This document shows positions 15,121 to 23,717 of a stretch of DNA of 58,206 bases, in pieces (the stretch's first letter is position 1; each line of letters opens with the position of its first letter). A model generated the notes under the pieces. It worked only from the letters and a program-made list of their open reading frames with translations, had not been told where the DNA came from and did not search any database. The stretch is from a virus. Position numbers and translations under genes: made by a program. The stretch covers positions 1 to 58,206 of IMG/VR virus record IMGVR_UViG_3300017779_004578; one strand, 5' to 3'.

Positions 15121-16334
15121 TGTACTTAGAGTACTTTAACAAGTTCAAGAATATGGAACCATATCTTTTTATTGGAGAAGAGGAATGGGAACACATCAAG
15201 AATACTTTTGATAAAGACGATGTAAAAGAATCTTTGGCAAAAGTTGCGATGGAATATCCCATTCCTTATGCCAGTATTTCTGAGGATGATGCATTTGATG
15301 CTCTCAAGAAACTAAAGGGTATGAGACACAACGAAATACTCGTTGAGGGAGAATGGTTCGCTCGTGAGGGTACTGATTTTAAATACGATTTAACATTCGA
15401 GGGTAAACAACAATACTTTAAACGAATCAATACTGGTAACAAAGCAAGTAATTTCTTTCAACAAGTAAATCGATGGAGTGTTGATGGTACAATTGCACCA
15501 GGTCCAAAGAGAACTTGGGAAACCGAAAAGTATATGACGAGTTTGATGGGTTCTGCATACTCACTTAAGTTATCAAAGATAGATGCAGGTAACTTGAGAA
15601 TTATGTTAAGTTTGAGAAAATATATTTGTTCTCAATTTAAACCAAATGTTGCTAAGGTATTGTATGATAAGTTAGAAAGTAAAAGTATATTGGATTTCTC
15701 AGCAGGTTGGGGAGATAGATTGGCTGGATTCTATGCAAGTGAAACAGGTGAGTTTTACATGGGTATAGACCCACGAAAAGAAAATCATCCCATCTATCAT
15801 GAACAATCAGAGTTCTACGATAAACACAGAACTATGTTTGAAGTTCCTAAGAAGAGTATGTTTGTAGAACATCCTGCAGAGGATTTTGAATACAAAAAGA
15901 ATTCTTATGATACGGTCTTTACATCACCACCTTATTTTAATGTTGAGAGATATAGTTATGATGATACACAAAGTTGGGTTAGATATAAAACTATTGATGA
16001 GTGGAATAAAAACTTTTTACAACATACACTAAAAAAAATATGGCCTTCTATCAAGAGAGGTGGATATTTATTAGTGAACATAAGTGATGTTTACGCAAGT
16101 AGTGGTGGTAGTAAGAAGTGGTTAGAGATATGTAATCCTATGAATGATTTCTTAAGTACACTAAGTGATTCAGAGTATCAAGGTTGTATTGGAATGGAGA
16201 TGGCTAAACGACCTAATAGTGGTGGGGCAGGAACAGCATCAGAAGATAGATACAAAGACGAAACAAAGGAACTGGCAGAACAGACGAAAGATAAAACATT
16301 TTGTGAACCAATATGGGTATGGAAAAAGTATTAA
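15120..16334 (+). CDS. DNA methyltransferase-like SAM-dependent enzyme
   Basis: 404 residues. A SAM-binding motif I (LDFSAGWGDRLAGF, about residues 190-205) is followed by TSPPYF at 268-273, the catalytic (D/N/S)PP(Y/F) motif of amino-group DNA methyltransferases that make N6-methyladenine or N4-methylcytosine. The GGYLLVNISD strand follows. The N-terminal 180 residues are unrecognised and may bind DNA. It lies between clamp and clamp loader with one-base spacing, an odd place for a modification enzyme and a hint that methylation may be linked to replication. It could protect the phage from host restriction. Target base and site cannot be read from sequence. Confidence 0.75.
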   Translation: MYLEYFNKFKNMEPYLFIGEEEWEHIKNTFDKDDVKESLAKVAMEYPIPYASISEDDAFDALKKLKGMRHNEILVEGEWFAREGTDFKYDLTFEGKQQYFKRINTGNKASNFFQQVNRWSVDGTIAPGPKRTWETEKYMTSLMGSAYSLKLSKIDAGNLRIMLSLRKYICSQFKPNVAKVLYDKLESKSILDFSAGWGDRLAGFYASETGEFYMGIDPRKENHPIYHEQSEFYDKHRTMFEVPKKSMFVEHPAEDFEYKKNSYDTVFTSPPYFNVERYSYDDTQSWVRYKTIDEWNKNFLQHTLKKIWPSIKRGGYLLVNISDVYASSGGSKKWLEICNPMNDFLSTLSDSEYQGCIGMEMAKRPNSGGAGTASEDRYKDETKELAEQTKDKTFCEPIWVWKKY

Positions 16335-16348
16335 CAAAAAGGAATAAC

Positions 16349-17272
16349 ATGGAAGAAATTAAAAACACATTATGGGTAGAAAAATATCGGCCGTCGAAAC
16401 TTGACAGCTACATAGGTAACCAACACCTAAGAAGTAAAGTCAAGGTCTACATCGAGAGTGGAGATTTACCACACCTTTTACTATACGGACGTGCTGGTAC
16501 AGGTAAAACCACTCTCGCTAAATTACTTGTTAATAATATAGAGTGTGATTATCTATATATTAATGCATCTGATGAGAATAGTGTGGATGTGGTTCGTGAT
16601 AAAGTAAAGAACTTCGCATCAACATTAGGGTTCAAGGATATGAAAGTGATTATCTTGGACGAGTGTGATTACATTACACCAAATGCTCAGGCAGCACTAA
16701 GAAATCTAATGGAAACATTTAGTAAGAATTGTAGGTTTATCTTAACTTGTAATTATGTTGAGAGAATCATTGACCCTATTCAAAGTAGATGTCAATCATT
16801 TCAAATTATTCCACCAGATAGAAAAGAAGTTGCAGTTCATTTAAATACCATCCTAACAAAAGAGGGAGTTAAATCAGATATTGAAGATATTGTAACCATA
16901 GTTAATGGTGGTTTTCCTGATTTAAGAAGAGTGATTAATGCCGCACAAAGACAGGTGGTTGATAATAAGTTGGTTATTGATGAGGGTATGAGTATTCAGA
17001 ATGATTACAAGAACCAAGTATTAGAAATCTTGAAAACACAAGATAAGAAGAATTGTTTTAAAAATGTAAGACAACTATTAGCAGATTCAAAGGTAACAGA
17101 TTTCTCTGATTTATTCAGATTGTTATTTGATACAGTCGATGATTGGGGTAGAGGTCATGTGGCTGAGTGTATTTTAGTTTTGGCTCAATATCAACAAAGT
17201 GATGCAGTAGTGGTAGATAAAGAGATTAACATTATGGCAATGTTTATAGAAATCATCGGCAAGGTAAAGTGA
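16349..17272 (+). CDS. 44: gp44-like clamp loader ATPase
   Basis: 307 residues from the ATG at 16349 with AAAGGA upstream; an earlier in-frame ATG at 16313 lies inside the methyltransferase gene and adds an unrelated basic peptide. Features: WVEKYRPSKLDSYIG at the N-terminus (RFC box II), Walker A GRAGTGKT at 47-54, Walker B VIILDECD near 100-107, and the arginine-finger SRC at 146-148. It loads the gp45 clamp at primer ends together with gp62. Very close in size to T4 gp44 (319). Confidence 0.92.
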   Translation: MEEIKNTLWVEKYRPSKLDSYIGNQHLRSKVKVYIESGDLPHLLLYGRAGTGKTTLAKLLVNNIECDYLYINASDENSVDVVRDKVKNFASTLGFKDMKVIILDECDYITPNAQAALRNLMETFSKNCRFILTCNYVERIIDPIQSRCQSFQIIPPDRKEVAVHLNTILTKEGVKSDIEDIVTIVNGGFPDLRRVINAAQRQVVDNKLVIDEGMSIQNDYKNQVLEILKTQDKKNCFKNVRQLLADSKVTDFSDLFRLLFDTVDDWGRGHVAECILVLAQYQQSDAVVVDKEINIMAMFIEIIGKVK

Positions 17273-18384
17273 GAAAAGGATTTTGTGTATCACCATTTCG
17301 ATATGCCGAAATAAGAAATAACGGAGATGTTTGGCAATGTTGTACGAGTTGGATAGAAAAACCAGCTGGTAACATCTTAACTGATAAGTGGGATGACATT
17401 TGGAATAGTGATTACGCAAAAAGATTAAGAAGAAGTATGCACAGAGGTGATTTCTCTATGTGTGATGAAAACTTATGTCCTTACATTCAAAAGTGGAATA
17501 AAGGTGAAGAGGATTATTCAGCATACTTTCCAATATATGATGAATCAACATTTGAAAAGTTGTGGGATGCAAAAGAAATAAATCCTAACGGAAAGAAAAA
17601 GTATCAAGATATAATAGAAAATAAAACTATTGATTTACCTTATGGGCCTGAGAGTGTTTCATTTGCTCATGATTCAAGTTGTAATTTGGCTTGTCCATCT
17701 TGTAGAAAAGATTTCTTTAAAACAGAGGGTAAGGATAGAGAACAAACTTACAAGATACAAGAACTAATTATGGGTGACCCTATATGTGATACTCACGAAG
17801 TTTATATAACTAACTCAGGTGATGCATTTGGAGCAGATGTATTTAGAGATTTATTAAAAATGATTAACACTAAGGACTTTCCAAACTTAGTTAATTTACA
17901 TTTACATACAAATGGTAATAGTTGGTCAAGAACACATTGGAATAAACTTAAAAACTTACACGATATTCCAAGATTAACTTGTCATATTAGTATTGATGCG
18001 TGTACAAAAGAAACTTACGAAGTAGTAAGAAAGGGTGGTAAGTGGGAAACACTTCAGAAAAACTTAAAGTTTATATTTGAAGATATTCCTAATTTAAAAT
18101 TTATTAGAACATCATTTGTTTGTCAAGATTTAAATTACAAAGAGATGAGTGGTTTTGTAGAATTAATTGATGATTTAAGTTATAATTCAGATGCCATAGT
18201 TGAAATAGAATTTACACAATTTACTGATTGGGGTGTGAGTTCAAAAGAAATAGTTGAACAAAGACAGATATTTAAGAGAACACATCCTAATTATAATTTG
18301 TTTTTAGAAGAATATAAAAAAATGTTAAAGTTAGATAAGAATGTACTTATTACAGATAATTTAGATATAGAGGAGTTAACATGA
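17269..18384 (+). CDS. Radical SAM protein with N-terminal SPASM-like region
   Basis: 371 residues, starting at GTG overlapping the clamp loader stop (GTGA). The N-terminal 72 residues have a cysteine pattern (Cys24, Cys25, Cys65, Cys70 in CDENLCP) together with GNILTDKWDDIWNS, which is the usual wording of SPASM auxiliary-cluster domains, here ahead of the core. The radical SAM core has CNLACPSC with Cys138, Cys142 and Cys145 ligating the 4Fe-4S cluster. Such enzymes modify peptides or small molecules by radical chemistry. Its neighbours (zinc ribbon, acetyltransferase, Hint protein, two oxygenases) suggest protein modification. Substrate unknown. Confidence 0.82.
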   Translation: MRKGFCVSPFRYAEIRNNGDVWQCCTSWIEKPAGNILTDKWDDIWNSDYAKRLRRSMHRGDFSMCDENLCPYIQKWNKGEEDYSAYFPIYDESTFEKLWDAKEINPNGKKKYQDIIENKTIDLPYGPESVSFAHDSSCNLACPSCRKDFFKTEGKDREQTYKIQELIMGDPICDTHEVYITNSGDAFGADVFRDLLKMINTKDFPNLVNLHLHTNGNSWSRTHWNKLKNLHDIPRLTCHISIDACTKETYEVVRKGGKWETLQKNLKFIFEDIPNLKFIRTSFVCQDLNYKEMSGFVELIDDLSYNSDAIVEIEFTQFTDWGVSSKEIVEQRQIFKRTHPNYNLFLEEYKKMLKLDKNVLITDNLDIEELT

Positions 18385-18617
18385 GTAAAGATAGAACATA
18401 TCAAGAACCACCACAACCTGTGGATATTAGTGATACAGAAACAATAGTTTGTGAAGAGTGTGGAAACGCATCTTTCATACAATCATTCTTTCTGAAAAGA
18501 ATATCACCATTAGTATCACCAACAGGTAAAGAAGCAATCGTACCAATACAAGTATTTGCATGTGGTAATTGTGGTTCAATACCAAAGAACATGATGAATC
18601 AAATTGCAGAGCAATAG
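18381..18617 (+). CDS. Small zinc-ribbon protein
   Basis: 78 residues. Two CxxC knuckles (CEEC near 24-27 and CGNC near 60-63) form a four-cysteine zinc site. The ATG overlaps the radical SAM stop (ATGA), and its own stop overlaps the next GTG. Small two-knuckle proteins of this kind occur widely in marine T4-like phages, with no established role. It might be a nucleic-acid-binding or adaptor protein. Confidence 0.75.
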   Translation: MSKDRTYQEPPQPVDISDTETIVCEECGNASFIQSFFLKRISPLVSPTGKEAIVPIQVFACGNCGSIPKNMMNQIAEQ

Positions 18618-19057
18618 TGTATTACAAAATAGATTTAAGTAATTACGAACCACGAGAAACTCGTACTTATTTAGAGTTTGATGAGTACAAATTTAGTACT
18701 TATCAATTAGAAACTATTGAAAAGGAATTAAATAACTTTCAAGATTCATTTGGAAGACCTTGGAAAGAGTGGGATACATCTGATTTGAAAGATAGATTGC
18801 AAAACAATTTCACATTTTATTTACTTGAGGGTGGTTGGTGTTTTATAGATTGGGATAAAAAATATCCTTATTTGTGTAATCGTTATGTGTTTCCAGAACA
18901 CAGAGGCAAAGGGTTAGGAAAAGATTTGGTTTGGTTAAGGTGTAATGAAATCAAAAAACGAGGATTAAATACTGCTTCAATTAAATTAGATTGGTGGAAC
19001 ACACCAGCATTATCAGTCAAAAAAGATTATATTTTCACCGAAATTGATGGTATTTGA
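18617..19057 (+). CDS. GNAT-family acetyltransferase
   Basis: 146 residues from the GTG at 18617 (TAGTGTAT, stop and start sharing a G, as before the polymerase gene); a longer in-frame ATG at 18569 would overlap the zinc-ribbon gene by 49 bases. YVFPEHRGKGLGKDL near residues 93-107 is the acetyl-CoA pyrophosphate-binding motif (R-x-x-G-x-G). GNAT enzymes move an acetyl group to an amine of a protein, sugar or antibiotic. In this cassette the target may be the neighbouring Hint protein or a sugar. Substrate unknown. Confidence 0.75.
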   Translation: MYYKIDLSNYEPRETRTYLEFDEYKFSTYQLETIEKELNNFQDSFGRPWKEWDTSDLKDRLQNNFTFYLLEGGWCFIDWDKKYPYLCNRYVFPEHRGKGLGKDLVWLRCNEIKKRGLNTASIKLDWWNTPALSVKKDYIFTEIDGI

Positions 19058-19098
19058 TATTTATATATGAAAAGTTTTATAGAAATTAGGAAAACAAT

Positions 19099-21366
19099 AT
19101 GTCAACACAGATAACAAGAACAAAAGAATTTCTCAATTATGTTACAGGTAGTGCAGGTGGTTGGCCATCATTATCAAATGCTGGAATTCTTGGTAATATA
19201 GACTATGTCATAGACAGTGGTTCCAACGAAGTAAAATTTATAGAAATGAATACCAATATTGGAATTATTGGTAGTGCAGCAGTACAGACAGGTAGTTACT
19301 TCGATGTAATATCTGATTATGTAAATGAAAAAGGATACACGACTACTTATGTTTATGGAGAACAAAATGAAAGTGGTAAAAAAAATCCATCAACACTTCA
19401 ACAACCATTAATTAGTGCTAGTTTTGCACGACATGATATAACGACCAATTTTGAATATGGTGATAGTCTTGGAAGAACATATTTTTCACAAAGAGGAGAC
19501 GAAGAACACTTAGATAAGTTTCATTTATGGATGCAAACGCCTTGGTATAGTGATGATACATTAATAAACATTGTTAGTGGTTCATTTGATAAAAACACAT
19601 TTAGAACTATAGTGGGTAATTCACCATTTAGTTCTTCTTTGATACCATCATTTGATAAGGATAATTATACACCAAATAACAATTATCCAGATTATGTAGT
19701 TAAAACTGCAACTCAAGATTCGAGTATTCAAACTAATAAAATTGGTTTTTACACATACAATTCAACAAGTTCAAGTTATCAAAACGCAGTTGATAGTGGT
19801 TCTTTGATAGAAGAATATATTGTTCATAGTGGAAGTTATAAAGATGGACAATCATTCTTGGGTGTAGGTAAAATAGATTTTATGTTGACACCAGAAAAGA
19901 TTATTGTGTTTGGTGATAGAGATGCTGGTAAAGATATTAAACTAAAACCTACAAAAACAGATAGTTGGGATTATATATCACGAAGAGCAAAAACATCTGC
20001 AAGTGGTAGTTTAATTAAAATGTATGATGGTTCAACAAAACAAGTTCAAGATGTTGAAGTTGGGGATGTTGTTTTAAGTTATCAACCATATGGAATGCCA
20101 GATGAAACAAAAGATTATTTATCTTATACCACAACAGATTTAAGTGGTTCATTTTCTTCTGGTTCTATTGTTGTTGAAGTAATGAACACAAAAAATTATG
20201 GATATTATTTACTCAATGGTAGTATTAAAGCACCTTATAATTTACAACAGGCAAGTAGTGATGTTAGATATTTTGTAAAACAAGACGATACTTGGGAATG
20301 GATAACAACAGATGCTATTAATACTGGAGATTATCTTTTAGACCCAAGTGGTAATGAAGTAGAAGTTACATCAAAGACATCAAATGATGGTGATGAACTT
20401 TGGTATTCATTAGATGTTGAGGATATTGATACTTACTTCCAATCAAATATATTGGTTCATAATATTCCACCTAAATGTTTCGTGGCAGGAACACCAATCA
20501 CTATGGGTGATGGAACTACAAAGGTTATTGAAAGAGTTGAAATTGGTGATGAAGTTATGAATTATAATTTCAAAGATGAAGAAGTTCAGATAGGTAAAGT
20601 TACCACGATTGATATGCCAATTCACGCAGATATTGTAGAGATTAGTTTTGGTGATAAGAAAACAAAGAATACCTTTGACCATCCTTATTGGGTTGTTGGA
20701 AAGGGTTGGAGTTCATATAAACCAGAGTGGACTAAAAAACGATATGATATAGAATCAAACCAATTAGAAGTTGGTGATAAGTGTTTAGAACTTCGTGATG
20801 GTAAATTAGTGGAAAGAGAAATTACTAATATTGTTGAAGATATAAATCCAGTCCAAACTTATTCATTAGAAATAACAACAAACCATAACTATTTTGCAAA
20901 TGATGTATTAGTTCATAACAAATTCTGTTTAATGGAAGACCAAGTGATTAATATGGGAGATGGTGTTTATAAAAGAATTGATGAGGTAGAATTAGGTGAA
21001 AGTATTTTACAATACGATGAAGAAACTGAAGAGTTTAAAGAGGGTAAAGTAAATATGATAAGAAAGAAACTACATGATAATTGTTATGGAATCAAAGTTG
21101 AAAGTGGACAAACAATTAAAGCAACTGATAACCATCCATTTTTATTGAGAGATAAAGGTTGGTCTACAATTGCTGAGAACAATCCAATGTTTTTACAAGA
21201 TGGTGGTGGTATTATAAAAGTTGGTGATTATGTTAGAGATATAGATGGATGGGTAGAAATTGTAGAAATCAATAGAATTGAGGGACAATATATAACATAT
21301 AACTTGTTAGAACAAGATTATGGAACTATTATTGCTCATGATATTGTAACTCACAATTCACCTTAA
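19099..21366 (+). CDS. Large protein with three tandem Hint (intein-like) domains
   Basis: 755 residues. Residues 1-298 form an unrecognised domain; EVKFIEMNTNIG near 44-55 faintly recalls the metal-binding strand of ATP-grasp proteins. Then come three Hint domains. Hint1 is about 299-455, ending ILVHN, with no Cys at the start and no TxxH, so degenerate. Hint2 is 460-607: CFVAGT start, TFDH at 525-528, end VLVHN. Hint3 is 610-753: CLMED start, TDNH at 676-679, end IVTHN. Only Ser-Pro follow Hint3. Hint domains cut or splice their own backbone by an N-S acyl shift. Residues following the terminal Asn are Ile456, Lys608 and Ser754, so only Hint3 has a splicing-type nucleophile; self-cleavage, as in bacterial intein-like domains, is likelier. 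Possibly a self-processed surface or structural protein. Confidence 0.8.
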   Translation: MSTQITRTKEFLNYVTGSAGGWPSLSNAGILGNIDYVIDSGSNEVKFIEMNTNIGIIGSAAVQTGSYFDVISDYVNEKGYTTTYVYGEQNESGKKNPSTLQQPLISASFARHDITTNFEYGDSLGRTYFSQRGDEEHLDKFHLWMQTPWYSDDTLINIVSGSFDKNTFRTIVGNSPFSSSLIPSFDKDNYTPNNNYPDYVVKTATQDSSIQTNKIGFYTYNSTSSSYQNAVDSGSLIEEYIVHSGSYKDGQSFLGVGKIDFMLTPEKIIVFGDRDAGKDIKLKPTKTDSWDYISRRAKTSASGSLIKMYDGSTKQVQDVEVGDVVLSYQPYGMPDETKDYLSYTTTDLSGSFSSGSIVVEVMNTKNYGYYLLNGSIKAPYNLQQASSDVRYFVKQDDTWEWITTDAINTGDYLLDPSGNEVEVTSKTSNDGDELWYSLDVEDIDTYFQSNILVHNIPPKCFVAGTPITMGDGTTKVIERVEIGDEVMNYNFKDEEVQIGKVTTIDMPIHADIVEISFGDKKTKNTFDHPYWVVGKGWSSYKPEWTKKRYDIESNQLEVGDKCLELRDGKLVEREITNIVEDINPVQTYSLEITTNHNYFANDVLVHNKFCLMEDQVINMGDGVYKRIDEVELGESILQYDEETEEFKEGKVNMIRKKLHDNCYGIKVESGQTIKATDNHPFLLRDKGWSTIAENNPMFLQDGGGIIKVGDYVRDIDGWVEIVEINRIEGQYITYNLLEQDYGTIIAHDIVTHNSP

Positions 21367-21387
21367 TAAAAACTAAAAAGGTTGTAA

Positions 21388-22008
21388 ATGAAACTAAACG
21401 ATGATTTTAAATACTCAATACAAATACCAAAGTTCTTAACACACGAAAAGTGTGATGAATTATTAGAACAAATAACCACAACAGAAGAAGTTGTAACAGG
21501 TGGAGTGGGTGGTGAGTGTGGTGAAGCAGCAATCATACCAGAAATTAGAGTTACAGAGGAGTGGTATTTATTTGACCAACCAGACAATAGATTAAGACCT
21601 GATAAATGTAATAATGATTGGAAATGGTTACAAGATAAAATATATCAAGTTGTAAAAATGGTAAATCAAGGTGTTTTTAAGTTTGATATTGAAGGTGCAG
21701 ATGATGAACTAAAACTCATAAAATATCACGAGGGTGGATTTTATGGTTGGCACACAGATTTCAATGCAGGTAGTTGTTCCAATAGAAAACTTGTGGCAAT
21801 CGTTCAATTGACAGACCCAAGTGAATACGAGGGTGGTGAAGTTCAATTTGGAATCCAAGATAAACATACAAAAGAGTGGTATACAATGAACCAATTAAAA
21901 GGTTCATTAACTATATTTCCTACATTTCTATCTCACAATGTAACACCAGTCACTAAAGGAACAAGATATGTTTTACAAGAATTATTCATCGGAGACCACT
22001 TCAGATGA
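21388..22008 (+). CDS. 2-oxoglutarate/Fe(II) oxygenase, prolyl 4-hydroxylase type (first copy)
   Basis: 206 residues. The iron site is visible as WHTD (His and Asp) near 125-128, the distal His in LSHNV near 181 and the 2-oxoglutarate-binding Arg in GTRYV near 191. KYHEGGFYGW before it and GGEVQFGI between complete the double-stranded beta-helix pattern of prolyl 4-hydroxylases. These enzymes hydroxylate protein side chains or other substrates. It is followed by a related gene overlapping by 4 bases. P4H-like genes are common in marine T4-like phages, though their targets are not established. Confidence 0.85.
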   Translation: MKLNDDFKYSIQIPKFLTHEKCDELLEQITTTEEVVTGGVGGECGEAAIIPEIRVTEEWYLFDQPDNRLRPDKCNNDWKWLQDKIYQVVKMVNQGVFKFDIEGADDELKLIKYHEGGFYGWHTDFNAGSCSNRKLVAIVQLTDPSEYEGGEVQFGIQDKHTKEWYTMNQLKGSLTIFPTFLSHNVTPVTKGTRYVLQELFIGDHFR

Positions 22009-22625
22009 TAGAGAATCTAATACAAAAGAAAAGTTTTAAGTTTGTAGTTCACAAAGATGACTTCTTAACTGAAAAGAGGTGTGATGAACTAATCAAAATG
22101 TTTGATACTGGTATAACTATACCAGCTAAAGCGACGGTAGCAGGAACTTATACAGGAGATGGTGCTGATGTAGTAAATGAAAGTGTTCGTAAAGTTCAAG
22201 AGGTTAAATTTGATACTGATGTGATATTATCAGATGGATTCAATCTAAACAAAAATCTAACTATGGCTTGTGAAATGGCGAATAGATTATTCTTTAACTT
22301 TGACACATCAAATCAATTATCTAATATTCGTATGTTGAGATATGAAGACACAGGTAAATACGATTGGCATTTAGACATTGGAAATGAGGAAACATCAGTT
22401 CGTAAAATTACTGCTATTGTTCAGTTGTCTGATGAAAATGATTATGAGGGTGGAAATTTTGAATTTAGTATGACTGATGAAACAGGAGAGAATACAGCAG
22501 TCGGTAGTAGAAAAAAAGGAAGTCTTATCTTGTTTCCAGCTTATTTAGGACACAGAGTATCACCATTAACGAGTGGTGTTAGATATTCAGTATTGACTTG
22601 GATGTTGGGAAATGCATTTAAATAA
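22005..22625 (+). CDS. 2-oxoglutarate/Fe(II) oxygenase, prolyl 4-hydroxylase type (second copy)
   Basis: 206 residues, the same length as the preceding gene and clearly its paralogue. Iron-binding WHLD, distal His in LGHRV and Arg in GVRYS are all present, with GGNFEFSM between. The two copies probably arose by tandem duplication and could act on different residues of one substrate or as a heterodimer. The start ATG overlaps the previous stop (ATGA). Confidence 0.83.
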   Translation: MIENLIQKKSFKFVVHKDDFLTEKRCDELIKMFDTGITIPAKATVAGTYTGDGADVVNESVRKVQEVKFDTDVILSDGFNLNKNLTMACEMANRLFFNFDTSNQLSNIRMLRYEDTGKYDWHLDIGNEETSVRKITAIVQLSDENDYEGGNFEFSMTDETGENTAVGSRKKGSLILFPAYLGHRVSPLTSGVRYSVLTWMLGNAFK

Positions 22626-23253
22626 AGTATTAGTATTAGGTTGTAGTCGTAGTGGAACAACAGAGTTTTGTAAAACACTACAAGAAGTTTCATCAAAGAA
22701 ATTTGTATGGGAGTTTGGATTTGATGACAATCTTAATAGATTAGTTAGTAGTTTAGGCATTACAGAATTTTTAGATAGAATATACAAAGATAAAAATACT
22801 CTTGGAATCAAGTATGGTGTTTATCCACAGAAAAAAATACATTTAGATTTGATAGATTCCCATGATATTGTTTTTTTCTTATCAAGAAGAAATGTATTTG
22901 AACAGGCAATTTCATTGAACTTAGCAAAAAGAACGGATAAGTGGAGACCAATAGATTTTGGAGTTGAAACATTTTCACAAAAAGAGAAAGATGAATACAA
23001 CAAATTAAAAATTGAAAAGATTGGGGTTGAAGATATAAAAAAAGATATACAAGGTATCAAAGAAGCATCAATCAAGGTTATTGAGTATTTAAAAAATCAC
23101 AAGAGTTCAAGGATATTATTTTATGAAGATTTATTTGGATTCTTTTCAGGTGTGAAATTAAATACACAAAAGAATTATAAAAATATTGAGAACTGGCAAG
23201 AACTAAAAAACTTTTATGAAGAGAATAAAGATTTTTGTCATTTTCACTTATAA
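22612..23253 (+). CDS. Sulfotransferase-like P-loop protein
   Basis: 213 residues. The N-terminus reads VLVLGCSRSGTTEFC, with the phosphosulfate-binding P-loop (GCSRSGTT, residues 10-17) of the sulfotransferase superfamily. FFLSRRNVFEQAISLNLAKR near 85-104 matches the second, 3'-phosphate-binding segment (R-x-x-x-x-x-x-S). Such enzymes move a sulfo group from PAPS to sugars, proteins or small molecules. A kinase resembling APS kinase, which makes PAPS, is encoded at 46.06 kb, so donor and transferase may both be phage-supplied. It overlaps the second oxygenase by 14 bases. Confidence 0.72.
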   Translation: MHLNKVLVLGCSRSGTTEFCKTLQEVSSKKFVWEFGFDDNLNRLVSSLGITEFLDRIYKDKNTLGIKYGVYPQKKIHLDLIDSHDIVFFLSRRNVFEQAISLNLAKRTDKWRPIDFGVETFSQKEKDEYNKLKIEKIGVEDIKKDIQGIKEASIKVIEYLKNHKSSRILFYEDLFGFFSGVKLNTQKNYKNIENWQELKNFYEENKDFCHFHL

Positions 23254-23270
23254 GTTTTATACTTATTTAT
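23235..23270 (+). promoter_or_regulatory. Candidate promoter before the gp62-like gene
   Basis: TTGTCA 23235-23240 and TATACT 23258-23263 are 17 bp apart, running on into ATACTTATTTAT (from 23259). It belongs to the ATACTTATT class. The -35 lies inside the end of the sulfotransferase gene, and the next ATG is at 23286. Confidence 0.45.
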
Positions 23271-23285
23271 ATCTAAAAGGTTATT

Positions 23286-23717
23286 ATGAAAACAAAATCG
23301 TTATTCGACCACATAAAACAAATTACTAATGTACAAAATCCAATGTATTGGGAATCACTTGATGAGGGTGATAAAAAAACTTGGAGTAACTACATGGTTC
23401 ATAGATTTCTTAGTATGAAATCAGAGTGGTTGGTTGTAGTAAATGAAATACAAAAGTATTGGGAGTTGGCTCCTAAGAATGTGTATCAGTTTTACACCGA
23501 TGTATTACCAAAGGGTAGAACATTCTTAAGGTATGTGAAATCAAAAAAGAAATCTAAAGTAGAGAAGTGGGCAATGGAACATTTAGTAGATTACTTTGAA
23601 TGTAGTACACGAGAAGTAGAACAGCACTTAGATATTTTAACTAAAGAACAAGTTACCACCATCATTATGAAATATGGAGTAGATGATAAACAATTAAAAA
23701 AGATATGGAGTAAGTAA
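23286..23717 (+). CDS. 62: Probable gp62-like clamp loader small subunit
   Basis: 143 residues, helical, with HIKQITNVQNPMYWESLDEGDKKTWSNYM wording near the N-terminus that resembles small clamp-loader subunits of marine T4-like phages (T4 gp62 is 187). gp62 is needed with gp44 to open and load the gp45 clamp. It is separated from gp44 by six genes, unlike T4 where they are adjacent, and seems to have its own promoter. The family is poorly conserved, so this is a moderate call. Confidence 0.6.
   Translation: MKTKSLFDHIKQITNVQNPMYWESLDEGDKKTWSNYMVHRFLSMKSEWLVVVNEIQKYWELAPKNVYQFYTDVLPKGRTFLRYVKSKKKSKVEKWAMEHLVDYFECSTREVEQHLDILTKEQVTTIIMKYGVDDKQLKKIWSK

Noticed and set aside
19985-21357. True splicing inteins
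   Set aside because: Residues after the first two Hint domains are Ile and Lys, not Cys/Ser/Thr, there is no homing endonuclease insert, and Hint1 lacks its nucleophile; self-cleavage is likelier.
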